This document shows, in pieces, positions 1 through 12,047 of a DNA stretch of 64,000 nucleotides. The position numbers and the translations under genes are program-made. The notes under the pieces are model-generated. The model was not told the origin of the DNA, ran no database searches, and saw only the letters and a list, made by a program, of their open reading frames with translations. This DNA comes from Lucifuga dentata. Its lineage: Eukaryota; Chordata; Actinopteri; Ophidiiformes; Bythitidae. Numbering within the stretch: position 1 is the first letter of the stretch; every line of letters starts with the position of its first letter. Location of the stretch: assembly GCA_014773175.1 (NCBI GenBank), contig VXCM01000049.1, positions 186,001 to 250,000 on the forward strand, written 5' to 3'.

Positions 1-2129
1 TCCTCTGCACCAATTTTCTTTGAAAATATTTATGTTCAATAAGGCTTGGTGTTGCAACACGAGTGGAAAATCAGTGACCAAAGTTCACTAGAACAGCCAC
101 AATAGTATTAAAATTGTGTTCCATAAAACCAGCTAGGCTGATGATAATATGCATGCTGTATAACTATTCTATCTAATGTTTAAGTACCACATACTGGAGT
201 CAATTCTGTTAAAATATATTCCTTTATATTGTATATCTATGAAATATACAGTATTCTACTCATATTTTGACTTATTAGACCAGTCACAACCCAAATTACT
301 GAGTGAAGGTATGGTTTCCCTCATATAGGTTTCTCATTAAACTTTAGGCTAATTATTTTGTCATAGCTATTACTCCACCTGATATATTTCTTATCTGATT
401 ACAAATTTAATCTCAAGCAAAATGTTTCCATTTTTTTTCTGTCTAAAGTGAACATCTTTTTTTCATGATCTGATATAAACTAGAATAATTAACTTGCTCA
501 AGTTCAATACTGTAAAACAAGAAGCTCAAAAGACTCACCTGTGTAGTGTGGTTGTCTCCGAAGTGTTTCCTTGCAGTAAACTCTGTTCTCAGAATGTTGA
601 AGGATTTTTAAAAAGTCACTTAACATGAGTTTTATCAATCAACCTTGAACCTGCAGGCTGTAAGTGTTCTGCTGTCCTTGCTGGATTTATTCCAGTGGTA
701 TAAATGGCACTTGCCGTGAAAGGGGAGTTAGAATGGTTGACTGGTGATATAGTTCATTTTTTATGCTTTATTATATTTTACTTCATTATAAATTTTCATC
801 AAATGCTTGTGTTATTTATAATTTTCCTCACTGAATCGTGTGTATGCCTATACAGTACTAGCTCTTTTTATTTCCCTTTATAAAACAAAAAGCAAAAACA
901 ATCATGACCTTGAGAGTTTAATATAAAAGCACTCTTTAAAGAATAAAAAGGTTTGAGTTGGCAGAGGTAAATGAAGTCTTATTTCTTTTAGCCTTCAGAG
1001 AGGTAGAGGCTTGCTTGCTGCAATATAGAGGCAGCAGGGAGTTCCCATGCATTATGTGATATAATGATTGCTACGTGCAGTTTCTTCCTCACTCTCTGAA
1101 CACAGTATTGTTTCTTTAGCCCACAGCCTGCATGCCAGCACAGGGAACAAAAAGCCCACCTGAAACCCAGAGGCATGGCGGTGTGGAAAGCTTTGCCAGC
1201 GGCCCTGCTTTTGCCCCACAGACTTAGATATACTGATAAGAGTGTTGCATCCAGCCATGGCCTTGCTCCCGTTGGGTCAAAGCCAGCAGATAAGGAGGAT
1301 ATCATCAACACTGCTGTTTTATCCACCCACCACACATCTGCCCAAGTTTTCATACCACAGGGGGAAAAAAATACAAGCAGCCTTAGTTTTGCTTTTGTGC
1401 ACAGAAATAATCCCATTACAACTGTCAAACAAGAATCAGGGTGAAACAAGGCATTACTATCAGGACTCTACCGAAAGACCACAGAGTGTGAAACCTATTT
1501 GTTCCCTGTCAATATTATACAAGTGTTCTTACCCACGTGCGTGAGATGCCTCAGTGGGAGGAAAACTAAGTTCTATGTCAGTTGCATGCCAAGTTTACAG
1601 ATAGTTTAAAGATTCATTCAGCCATAAAGATGTACCAAGTGTTGTGTAACTGTCGGCATAGTAGCATTCATGAGGAATTGGGGAAGTCCGACTCATAGGC
1701 CTACACTCGCTTTGCTGATGTCTATCTTTGCTGCAAAGGACCCAGTGTTCTTAGGCCTATGTCAAGAGCCTCCATTTTATGGCTGTCACCACAGAAACCA
1801 AAACTGTAACAAAATCATGAAATCATCAACCCCCCACTAATTATAACAGTCAGGTGCAATTATTTTTGTGTGTTTCAGATTGTGTGAATGTTTCAGTTTA
1901 CATCTCTGATTTGACTATCAACCTCAGGATTGAGGGAAAAGAGAAACTGCTAAATTGTTTTTGGTTGTCCTTAAATTGTGATTAATGTTTAAAACATACA
2001 GAATGGGCCTAGATAAAGTTGTCATTCTCTTCTCTTCTTTTCTATTCATCCAGGAAAAGTTTGCTGAGCATTTATGATGTAGTCCATGTTGAGGCTGAAA
2101 TGCCCTTAAACCCCTTGCTGCTCCAGTAT
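1..2129. other. Intergenic, no gene seen
   Basis: AT-rich sequence with no recognisable coding region. The longest ORF (988-1449, minus) has no domain-like pattern. No simple repeat of note and no dispersed repeat was recognised. Confidence 0.6.
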
Positions 2130-2693
2130 CAGGGCCATACGCAGGCTTTTAGAAATACAGAGGTCCAAAAACAGCCTGGGGTTCGGGGACATGCCCCCCC
2201 CCCCCGAAAAAATTGTGATTTCCCTGATCTAAATACATGCATTTGAAGATGTTTGGAGAGATACAAATTTAATAACAGTAGCTTTAAAACCATGTCAGTC
2301 AGTAGCATAACGATCTGTCTCTGCTTTTCATAACCTGCTCCGTCTGTCTCATGTCCTCTTGTCTCTCTGTCCTCAGCATTACAACCATTTTTTCATTTCT
2401 CTCTGTCTTCAACTCTTTGTCCTCTCACTCTCTGTATTCACTGCCTGTCCCTTTCTCTGTGTCTTCTCACGTGTCTCTCCTGCAAAAGTGTTTTAAAATA
2501 ATTTAGTAAAATTATATACACCTTCTTTATTTCATCTTTGTGTTTGAGTTTGCATCATTTTGGATTTGATTATAGAAATGTGTCTCAAACTGTACATAAA
2601 CACAAGCAAAATGTGTGTTATACAATAAAACTATATTACACTACAATGATGCTAGGTGTTTGTGTTGTTAAATTGAGCCTTTAGGTTCCACTG
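2130..2693 (-). mobile_element. hAT-like non-autonomous element, copy A
   Basis: It begins CAGGGCCATACGC and ends GGTTCCACTG, so both termini read CAG inward, as in hAT elements. The 564-bp body aligns along its whole length, in inverse orientation, with 44878-45541, and similarity stops at these ends in both copies. No 8-bp target duplication was found at either copy, so the superfamily is tentative. It has no coding capacity. A C-tract at 2196-2206 varies in length between the copies. Confidence 0.7.
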
Positions 2694-3420
2694 TAAAGAA
2701 TGTAAAGAAAAGTAATTCAATTAGATCCCAGAGAACGAAATTTCCAGGGGTAGAAATACTACCCATTACAACTACCCATGGAAAATAGTTTAAATCATAC
2801 CTTAGAATGAGATATTTAAGCATCTTATTCAGCACATTTTGTGGGTTAGGGTTAGCCAATAAGCCGATCCTCAGTTACGGTAATCAGCTGCTGAAATAAA
2901 TATCATGTTTACCGGTACGTGGAGTATTTTCAGAAAATCACAGCAATACTATGACAATACCCAGAAAAACAGGTAATTTGCTAAACATATAAATTGATGG
3001 AACAACATCAGGGGGTCGGCTGAGGGAATTCCAAAACTCCGGAATGTCCAGCACATAGACAGACCCGCATCGACTCAGGTACAAGATAATTACTGAAAAC
3101 ACGTAACGGGTGAGATTCTTAACAAAAAAAAAAAAATCACCATAATTACACAGCTAAATAAGCGCCGTGATAATTATATCTCATTTATAAAGCTTTCCTT
3201 ACCTTCATCAATGTGATTCAGACGAGGAAGAGGAGTCCGGAAAACTTAAAGTTAGCTAATGTCACTTATGGTAATCAGCTGTTTACCGGTACCGGTACGT
3301 GGATTATTTTCGGAAAATCACAGGAATACTATGACAATTCTCAGAAAAAACAGGTACTTTACTAAACAAATAAAGTGATGGAACAACATCAGGGGGTCGG
3401 TTTATATGCCGGTTTCTTTA
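2694..3420. mobile_element. Decayed TA-type MITE fragments with a partial internal duplication
   Basis: 2720-3016 matches the element at 46619-47335 (blocks around GATCCCAGAGAAC, ACCATGGAAAATAGTTT and the GGGGGTCGGCT end). The terminal part (GGTAATCAGCTG... to CATCAGGGGGTCGG) recurs at 3269-3402, so the 3' third is present twice, separated by about 250 bp. The 5' terminal inverted repeat is missing, apparently lost where the element abuts the CAG-ended element at 2693. Confidence 0.55.
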
Positions 3421-3450
3421 AAAATCTAAATTTGCAGGTCAAAATCCAGG

Positions 3451-3480
3451 NNNNNNNNNNNNNNNNNNNNNNNNNNNNNN
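3451..3480. other. Assembly gap (30 Ns)
   Basis: Thirty consecutive Ns directly before a (CA)n tract. The ORF spanning it is an artefact of the repeat. Confidence 0.99.

Positions 3481-3554
<74 letters not shown>
3481..3554. repeat. (CA)37 microsatellite beside an assembly gap
   Basis: A pure CA tract of 74 bp. Its true length is unknown because the gap touches it. Confidence 0.98.
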
Positions 3555-3557
<3 letters not shown>

Positions 3558-3559
3558 CA

Positions 3560-3997
3560 ATGACGGAGATCAGATGAGCAAGTGGGTCATTTTGCCATGA
3601 TACAATAACTTTGCTGCACCAAAGTAAAGCTATTTTAGGCGATTATTTCACGACGTTTATTATACACCTAGGAAAAAATACTGAGGTCCGGACCTCGGTG
3701 ACCTCTATGGTGGGTAGGCCATGTCCAGTATAGCTGTTTTTCGTAATCCAGTGAGAGATATTGTTTTAATTAACATCAGAAATTTTCACTAATTACCAGA
3801 AATTTGCATGTTTCTTGTAGGGAATTTTAAGCAGTGTGGGTTTTCTACATGTTACATTATCTTGTGTTTTGGTCAGGTCCATTGGTTATTTCAGTTTCAA
3901 CTAAACTACAGTATATAAAGACAGAAAGAAATGCCAAATTAGAACAGGATGGATGTGCTGCTGATGAGTACACCAACAATATGCTGTTTCTCTCAAG

Positions 3998-4030
<33 letters not shown>

Positions 4031-4767
4031 CTGTGTTACCTGCCTTATTAAAATCCTGTTTCCCCTGTCTGACAGTCACTTTCTGTACACGCTGGTGTGG
4101 CAGTTGCAGGTGCAGAGGAAGAACAGATACACTTTGAACAAAGAGTGATTACATACCCACATTATCATACCTAAGTAACCATCTTGCTAAAATGTTTAGA
4201 AATGAAACACAGTTACGATGTGTGTAGACTGTTTATATTTCACATGTTGAGATTTTAGATTATGCGCCAGCAAAGATGTGGTTCCATGTTTCTGCTCCCA
4301 GGTCATGGTTGAAGACAGTTTTGGAAAGTTTGACAGAGCGGCTGGACTCTGTCAGTGATATTATCTTGCATGAGCTTTATGTATCAGTGACCTAAATGTG
4401 CATCAGTGTTGATATCTTATCTTTCTTATCTTTGTGTATTAATCTTATTCTTTCACTTAAATGTTGTTTTAAGGGAAACTGATTGACATAGTTGAATTAT
4501 TACATTTATTTACCTTAATATACATTTTACTCAACTGTCATCATAGAGTATTTTGCATGTTGGTGTAGTTTTTACATTCTAAAATTTGCACCTTGTTAAA
4601 TGAACCAAAAATTGTTCCCTTATGAATTAGTTATAGTTGATTTTTTTTAAAAGAATATCATAGAGTGAAGACTGCAATGCAATACATATACATATGCATA
4701 CTGTACATAAATGAAATACAAATGAAAACATGTATTGTATTTCACAAATGTGTATTATATTTCACTG
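3560..4767. other. Intergenic, no gene seen
   Basis: Non-coding. It includes a pure (AC)n at 4001-4029. The stretch 3660-3725 (around GAGGTCCGGACCTC, a 14-bp perfect palindrome at 3684-3697) looks like the end of an unidentified dispersed element. Nothing else was recognised. Confidence 0.5.
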
Positions 4768-4798
4768 TTTTTTTTTTTTTTTNTTTTTTTTTTTTTTT
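4768..4798. repeat. Poly(T) tract with a single N (4783)
   Basis: A T-tract interrupted by one N, interpreted as a contig join within a homopolymer. Confidence 0.9.
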
Positions 4799-4974
4799 AA
4801 TTGTGTCCCTTATAATTTTCCATAATGTGGAAGAGAGGCAATTGTAATGATAATTCATATTCTCACTATATGAAACATTTATGTTTAGTAACATGTTTTA
4901 TATGAAGCACAGTGTTGTCTTGTGACACTCAATCAAATAAAGTGATTCAAGTTATGGCACAGTGTGGAAAAAAG

Positions 4975-4979
<5 letters not shown>

Positions 4980-5011
<32 letters not shown>
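4980..5011. repeat. (GA)n microsatellite
   Basis: A pure AG tract of about 32 bp. The 14-bp phrase AGTTATGGCACAGT occurs both just before (4949) and just after (5013), so the tract sits between short direct repeats. Confidence 0.95.
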
Positions 5012-5014
<3 letters not shown>

Positions 5015-5206
5015 TTATGGCACAGTAATTTCATCCTTGATGACTGATGAATTCTGGGAAAATAGAAGATTGGCAGCTAACATCAGAGACCTCTCTGTGA
5101 CCTTTGGCTTTGTGGCAGAATGATTCCTTCCTTCTCCTCTGTTCTCGACAGCGACATGAGTGAGTCATGCCAGCAGGGTGCACACATTCCTCCATCAGCA
5201 GATAGA

Positions 5207-5208
5207 CA

Positions 5209-5260
<52 letters not shown>
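5207..5260. repeat. (CA)n microsatellite
   Basis: A pure CA tract of about 54 bp. Confidence 0.97.
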
Positions 5261-5262
<2 letters not shown>

Positions 5263-5306
5263 CGGCTACAGTTTAACAGATCTCCATACTCTTGTATTTA
5301 TTTCTT

Positions 5307-5309
<3 letters not shown>

Positions 5310-5344
<35 letters not shown>
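5310..5344. repeat. (CT)n microsatellite
   Basis: A pure CT tract of 35 bp, 49 bp after the preceding (CA)n. Confidence 0.97.
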
Positions 5345-5346
<2 letters not shown>

Positions 5347-5994
5347 CTCTGAAACTTTCATTTTCCGCTAAAACAGCTTTTCTTCAAAAAAACAATCTAG
5401 GAGCTATATGGAAAGGAAAGGCTAACCCCAATTCCAAAAATTAGGAATGGAAACAACTGTCAGGCTCAAATATATTGGTCTTTACTGTAATAAAAAAAGA
5501 TGTCAGTAGAAACAACTATGTTTAAGTTAACAATAATATGTGATGCTGTTAAAGGTTTATTTCTATCACCAAAAACAACATGACAACTGATTTCAAACAG
5601 ATTTTTCATGATTACAACAATTTAGATGTGAATTTACTCAAATTCCCAGGGTCTTTAAAATGTGTCAAAGGTTGAACAGTTGGTACAGACACATGGTTTC
5701 CTACAAAATATTCAAAAATAAATAAATACATTCCCGGCCTTGAACTCTGATCAACCCTGTCTCCACTCTACCCCACAGCTCCATTTGCCCCAACTGAACA
5801 CATACGTTCACGTCTATTCTCAATTAAATGTAGATTTTATCCACATAATTTAGGTTTTAGTGTGAACCTGCAATTTCACACGGAGTTCTTTCTCCATTCC
5901 AAGTATTATTCTGTATTTCATATGCCTGCATGTCATTGCTACTGACTGGAAAAACTGGGAAATATGTGCTTTAAAGGTTGCAGGCAGAACATGG

Positions 5995-6009
5995 CCAGCA
6001 GGTGGCGCC
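5995..6009 (+). promoter_or_regulatory. Candidate CTCF-binding site, forward
   Basis: CCAGCAGGTGGCGCC matches all 15 positions of the vertebrate CTCF core (CCASYAGRKGGCRSY). The teleost CTCF motif is the same as in mammals (family knowledge). Occupancy is unknown. Confidence 0.55.
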
Positions 6010-6267
6010 TAAAGAATTAGTATTGCAATCTCTAGTGGGGGTGATCCACAGCAAGAGATAGGATTTAGAGGATACAGGACACATTTAAAGAAAGGATGTT
6101 AGTCAGCATTGTCATCAATCTGCAGAAGACTGAATGAGTTTCATCACTGCATCACCTGAGATGCAACTTGTCTTTGTGGTTCTGGACTAAGCCAAAAATG
6201 AAGATAATCTGCTTTTAAACACAGTATGTACTTAATGTTGTCAGCTCCAGACACATCACCCAGTATG

Positions 6268-6269
<2 letters not shown>

Positions 6270-6316
<47 letters not shown>

Positions 6317-6317
6317 N

Positions 6318-6351
<34 letters not shown>
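6270..6351. repeat. Compound (CT)n-N-(TG)n microsatellite
   Basis: CT tract 6270-6316, single N at 6317, TG tract 6318-6351. The N at the exact junction suggests an assembly join, so the compound structure may be artificial. Confidence 0.95.
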
Positions 6352-6352
<1 letters not shown>

Positions 6353-8086
6353 ACATGCACGAAAGAGGTTTAGAAAAGCCTGAGTCACATCTGTCTGGTT
6401 AGTTGCATTATGTCTGTTGTCCTCAGGTAGACTAGTATGTAGTAATTAAGATATTACAAAATACCAAAAACAAGATAATGCTTAAGGGAAACAGGAAGAT
6501 AGGTTTTTCCAAAGATCAGCATTTGTTTAGTATGGGAAATATGACACCTCAGCATTTACCTTATAGGTAAAAATAAAACATAAAAAATTTTCCTCTCAAA
6601 TACGTATTTTCACATCAGACAAGCTGACAAGAGAATCCTAATTGTAAAGAACCATAAGATTTAAACCTCAAAGCTTTGACATCTTCATGATATTTCCCAT
6701 AAACCCTCCTTCTTCTTATTTATGTAATTTTGTTATAAATAATGTATGTAATGATGACAGTTTTAAACTCCACACACAATAAACAGCAATAAAATATGAA
6801 ATGTGAAAGACAATACCGTAACTTATTGTAAATTTATGAATCAGTGTCAAGCTGTCTCAGCCCTCTACAAGCTCTTGCTGCTGCGCTTTATAACCACTGT
6901 GCATGATCTAAATAAAACATAACAGAGAGAAAAGAAAACAGTTTTGTAGAATATCAATCAGATTAGTTGAAATATTACTTTTGATCCATGATTGACTAGT
7001 TTTTAAATGAGTTTTGAAGTGTAGAAATAACTTAAGTGTATCTATTCATCCCTTTTCACCTGTTTGAATGCTTATGTTGCTACAACTGCTGCAAGACAAG
7101 ATGGAATTCATGTTTATTCAGCTGGGTAAAATATATTTCCCATCCTCTTATCAGTGATGGGAAATGCAGGTAGAGTTCAGAAGGACATTTACTGTGAAAT
7201 TAACTGTAAGTAGAGATGATTAACCTTTGCTGATTGCCTGTGACTCAATGAAATGATCCATCATCCCTCATGGCTGTATGCCTGAAGCCAGGGGCCCTTA
7301 GAGGGGAATTAAAGAAATCCTCCTATTATTTCAAAAACACAAGATTGTAAAAATTTGGAAGAGATGATGGAGGTAATTATTCCTTCTGATTATTTCTTTC
7401 ATTGTTATGGGAAATCCCAGACATTTTACATCAAGATTATTTGAAATGTTAAATCAATCTTTGCACTCTATCATTTTGTTATAGTTTTTATATTTATCAA
7501 ATCTTAAGGCAACAATAGGCTTCATACACTGACAACAGAACAGACAACTTTTCCTGCTTTGACAAGTCAAAACAGCACCGCACATTTTCCAGATCCCTGC
7601 TATCCTGATACAACTGATAAGATAATTATGATGCCTTTGATTAGCTAAATCAGCTGTGTTTAACCAGTTGGAAGCTGAGATGCCCCAGCCTGATTAACTA
7701 AATCAGGTGTGTTAAGTAAGTCAACTCTTGATTAAGTAAACTTACCTGATTTAGCTAAGCTGCTGCAATATATGCAGCTCTGTGACTCACAAGCATCAGG
7801 AATAAATACATAAGAAACAAACAAAAAAAAACTGGTGTTTTTGGGCCAGAGGGTGTCACGTGACCCTGCAATACCAACTGCAGCCACAAGGCTAATATTT
7901 CCACACAGCGCACTGGTGGTTTGATGTGGCTACAACACAAAATGGATGGAAAGTTCACTGTGCTTTGACCCATTAACAGATGTGAAGCCACTGAGCTATT
8001 GTGTGATGCTTTTGACCAAAGGATATTGAAGGACTGAAAGGAGCAAAATGTCTAACTGACTAAATCACTGTTGGTTAGTTTCACTC
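6352..8086. other. Intergenic, no gene seen
   Basis: Non-coding. At 7638-7761 a motif of the form GATTARCTAAATCAG occurs twice in direct orientation (about 7639 and 7691) and once inverted (about 7746), possibly the remains of a small element. Otherwise unremarkable AT-rich sequence. Confidence 0.5.
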
Positions 8087-8090
8087 TTAA

Positions 8091-8324
8091 AGGAGCATTC
8101 TGGTAATTTTGCATGATTGAGCCCAATAATACAACCTGATGAAACATGGAAATTTAAGGCAGGTGTATCACTTGAATATTTGATTTTGAAAGATGTGGAC
8201 TTGGAAAAATAACACGAAAATTAAAATATTTTATGTTTTGGAAAATGTTGTCAGTACATACACATACATTATATTTGGGTAGTATTTATTGGGCTCAAAC
8301 GTGCAAAATCATCAGTATGGTCCT
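8091..8324. mobile_element. piggyBac-like MITE, short copy
   Basis: It is preceded by TTAA (8087-8090). Its termini form a 34-bp imperfect inverted repeat (AGGAGCATTCTGG... against AGGACCATACTGA..., 28 of 34 matching). Internal sequence matches 41878-42443 in inverse orientation (for example ATATTTGATTTTG against its complement at about 42000). The downstream TTAA has decayed to CAAA. TTAA target duplications are characteristic of piggyBac. It is non-coding. Confidence 0.7.
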
Positions 8325-8937
8325 CAAAATTACAAAAACTTCATAATAAGGTATCAAACCTAATTTTGTCATTTCCTGAGGTCAGAGTAGTGACAAGGCA
8401 GATACCAGAGCAAACAGCTTGATAAAACCTTAAATCTCCATATAAAATCTTACCTAATCTTGAATCTTTAATCTTAGCTTTAATCTAAGTGATGGTGCCT
8501 TTAACATGGAGGCTAAAATAATGCCAGCTTCAGCCAGTTGTCTTTATTTCTCAGATACCACCCCTTAAATCAGCTCAGAACACAGGGTAGGAGGTAATAC
8601 AAAAACAAGACAACAGTAAACAATGAATCTCCTCCTCTCCTCCTCGCCTGAAGCTTCAGTTTCTCATGTGTCTCTCTCTCAGGCTTTATTTGTGTGGTTG
8701 CTGAGTGAAAGCCACCACAGTGGCAGAGAGGCTCAGAATAGCCAAGGGTGGGGAAGGCCAGCGGACTTGCATGTGGGCTGCTGAGCTGTGTGCTCTGTAG
8801 TGTTTCTAAACCATCCACTGGCCTGTGGAATGGAGGCTGCTTCCTCATGCATACCAGTGGTCAGAGCCCGGCCTACACACCCTCTGCTATTTCTGTCATC
8901 CTCCTTTCTTTCTCTCTCGCTCCCTCTTTCTCACATG

Positions 8938-9705
8938 CACTGCAAAGGAATTCAATAAAGTTTCAAAATCTTGTTTTAAGACGATTCACAAAGAAAATAA
9001 TCTTGTCAAGCATCCTGTGCATGGGATTACAAGACTTTTTCATGATAGTTAATCTTGTCTAAGTAAAATATTCTGTGTATCTTTCAGCAAGCTGAAAATT
9101 AGATGTTTGACACTCAAATTTGTAGAAAACAAGACAGATTTCCCTTTTATTTTTTAAAGAGTAAAACCTCTAAAAATAATTCTTAACAGGGCATTTTGTC
9201 TGTCATTGGGTCTTGAAAGTCTTATAAAAGTTTGCAATTTTCAACCAGGTTTGAATAGAAATCAACTTGTTTCTGGAATTTTTCTAGAAATGAGCATTGA
9301 TATCTTGAAACAAGACATGATAATGCAGATAACTGCACTAGAATCAAGAAAATGCTGCTTAATTCTCCAAAAATTTTCCACACCTGACTGGCAAAATTAA
9401 TTAAATTTTTTGATTGAATCCTTCACATTTAGTCTGTAAACAGCAAAAAACACAAGGAACAAGTCAACAAACTCCATTTTAAAGTGTTTTAAGACATGAA
9501 CTCCTAAATATCCTGAATTTTAAGTACTTTAAAGTACAGACTTTAATTAAATTCCTTATTCCTAGTTTTAAGGTGTTGTGTTGCAGCTAGAATTTTTAAC
9601 AAGTTTTAGCAAATTTCAACTCACTGGCAGATTTTTTTTTTTTTTACTGATAATAGAAAATTTCACTGGATTACACAATATCTTTCAGAGGACTTTTGCA
9701 GTAGC
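8938..9705. mobile_element. Possible AT-rich DNA element with CACTGCAAA termini
   Basis: It opens CACTGCAAAGG and closes near 9700 with TTTTGCAGTA, a short inverted repeat. The interior is rich in CTTGTTTTAAGAC and TTGAAACAAG-type motifs that resemble an abundant teleost repeat I recall but cannot name. Boundaries and class are uncertain. No target duplication was identified. Confidence 0.35.
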
Positions 9706-10900
9706 TGCCTTTTATATGAATAAAATATTGTAAAATGCAATGAAAGGACATGGGAAAGAGGAGAGTTTTTAAAGGAGTATTTTTCACTTCACTCTCTCCC
9801 CAAATTCCCCTTCAAGTTTCACCTGACCAGACTTTTGCCTTCTATTTTATGATTATTGATGAGCTAAACAAACATTTAGCCAATATATTTGACTTGTTAA
9901 TTCCAAATACTGTATGTTTGGTACCATGAATTTCTTATTTTTCATTCTAATAAGTATGAATATCATATTTTAACCCTTGCAAACTGTTAAGGGAGTCTGC
10001 TAATGCAAATGAAAGAAAGTAACAATGTAAATAGATGATGCTACTTTTGGATATAAAAATGTATGCAGTAGGAAAATGAATAAACGCCCTGTGGAGTTGT
10101 TAATCACGCTGTCTGTCATCAGAGCGAAATGCACTTTCACGATAACACTGACATTCCTGGGGTGTTACTGTTACTTATCCCACAATTATGTGGAGCTGAT
10201 TAGGTCTAATTCAGTGACTAATTAATGTTTACTTACTTCCAGGCAGGGAAGTATAATTCCAAAGTCATGTGAAACATTCCTTTTGTTGAGAACTGGAATA
10301 TTTCAGTGAAGTGCACCTCTGGGAAATATAAATTCAAAACAATGTAATGACAGGTTATTGGGGAATTCTTCAGCCCTACAGAGAGTGGTATTGTTTTAGG
10401 GAGGCCCTAAGTTAACATTTGTTATTCTCTGGCTTTCTTTGCTGACTTAAATGTGCTGTATTCACTGACACAAAGGACCATATGAATGAAATATTGCCTG
10501 TTTGTCCAGATGCATTCCAGGCACCTGGTGAAGCACAAACACACTCTCACTGTAGAAGAATGCATCTGTATAAAACCTAAAAACTGCTACATCTCCCACA
10601 CTTACTCACTACACACTCCCTCCCTCCCACGCTCACACTTACTGTACTTTAGTAGCTTGGAAACCTGCCAGCAAGGCCTCCTGGATTTCTACTGTGCAAT
10701 CCATACATGACATACAGGTCCACTTTTTTTTAGGGTTTGCTGGCCAAACTTGCCCAGATTGTCAAACCCCACATGTTTTAACTGAATCTGACAGAGCTGT
10801 AAAGAAATCCAAAACCCCTCACCATCCATCCCCCATAACACACACACACACACTCGCTGAAATGCACACCAGCCTTGTCTGCACATCTCTACACTAAAGA
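9706..10900. other. Intergenic, no gene seen
   Basis: 10081-10235 is less AT-biased and contains homeodomain-type cores (GTTAATCACG, TCTAATTC, TAATTAATG), so it is a candidate conserved non-coding block by eye only. There is a short (CA)n near 10840. Confidence 0.4.
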
Positions 10901-10938
10901 AAGAAAAAAAAAAAAAAAAANAAAAAAAAAAAAAAAAA
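10899..10938. repeat. Poly(A) with single N (10921)
   Basis: An A-tract split by one N, a probable contig join. Another A-tract with an N at 11104 follows at 11085-11122. Confidence 0.9.
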
Positions 10939-11039
10939 CAATAAAAATATCCCTGACTAGACACAAGCAAATTCTGCTGTAATCTAGTAAAAGTTTCTAG
11001 TATCAGCTAAAAACAATCTGCCAATGGGGAAGAGCTAAA

Positions 11040-11752
11040 ATACCTTATGATGATTTCTTGAAACTTGTTTAAAAAAAAACAAAACAAAAAAAAAAAAAAA
11101 AAANAAAAAAAAAAAAAAAAAACTTAGACACTTACACAGCAAATTAGTAATAAAGAAATCAACCTTCACCTCTTCGTCTATAGATTCTGCTTGTTTGGGA
11201 GTTAGTGTCATAGGACTATAACTTTATTTCTACCATTTCTACCAAGCCTGTAAACTGCAAATGACCCTTAAAAGGAGTTTTTGCTGTTTTTGAGACATTG
11301 TTTACATAGCAAGCAAAAATGGATTACATAAAAATCATTTGTGGCAGATTTAGCTAGAATTGAAACAATAAATAGAAATAATCTTACTGCATTTACAGAT
11401 TTGTTTACTTCATTTCAAAACTTTCATTTTCAGGACTCAATAACAGACAAAATGACTTGTCAAGAATTCTTGGGATTATTCTCATTCTTGACAACAACAG
11501 TCATTTTGAAGTTGCCCAGTGGATTTTTCAACATTTGGAATATTAATGTGTCAAGAATCCAATTTAGTCAGCATCCTACATGAAAAATAAGGTGAATATC
11601 TTACTAAGGCCACTTATGCTGAAAATACTCCAGTAATCTAGTGCATATGGTGGTTGATGAGATCATTTTCCTTGAATATGAGTAAAAATAAGATTGACTC
11701 ATCCTAAAACTAGATCTTGAAGCTTTCTTGAGTTCCTGTTTTTGCAGTGTAC
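11040..11752. mobile_element. Possible second CACTGCAAA-type AT-rich element
   Basis: It ends TTTTTGCAGTG at 11742-11752, the terminus proposed for the element at 8938-9705. Its interior shares the style (TTCTTGAAACTTGTTT, GACTTGTCAAGAATTCTTGGG, TCTTGAAGCTTTCTTGAG). The 5' boundary is obscured by the poly(A)-N-poly(A) tract. Tentative. Confidence 0.3.
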
Positions 11753-11920
11753 TCAGACACTTTTGTCTGTATCAGTGACTGAAGGGTCTGATTGACGGCT
11801 CGCTTTGGCTCCAGAGAGTACGAGATAAGTAAGCCCAGATGGAGCAGGTCGGATGTGTCTGCCCACATGATTTAGCCCTGAGCCTGGGACAGTGGAAGGG
11901 ACCAGACTGGGTTATGCCTA

Positions 11921-12047
11921 AAGCCCAACCACCCCCTCCATCTCATCCCCACCCTTGTCAAATATATACCACATGGGAGAGGTNAAGCCCAACCACCCCC
12001 TCCATCTCATCCCCACCCTTGTCAAATATATACCACATGGGAGAGGT
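11921..12047. other. Perfect 63-bp tandem duplication around a single N (assembly artefact)
   Basis: 11921-11983 and 11985-12047 are identical over 63 bp and separated only by the N at 11984. This is expected when two contigs with overlapping ends are joined without merging. The real sequence most likely has one copy. Confidence 0.9.

Noticed and set aside
988..1449. 153-codon ORF, minus strand
   Set aside because: No recognisable domain, overlapped by ORFs on the other strand, and no splice or promoter context. Probably chance.
3375..5371. His-Thr and Leu-Ser repeat ORFs
   Set aside because: Translations of (CA)n and (CT)n microsatellites, one crossing a gap of Ns.
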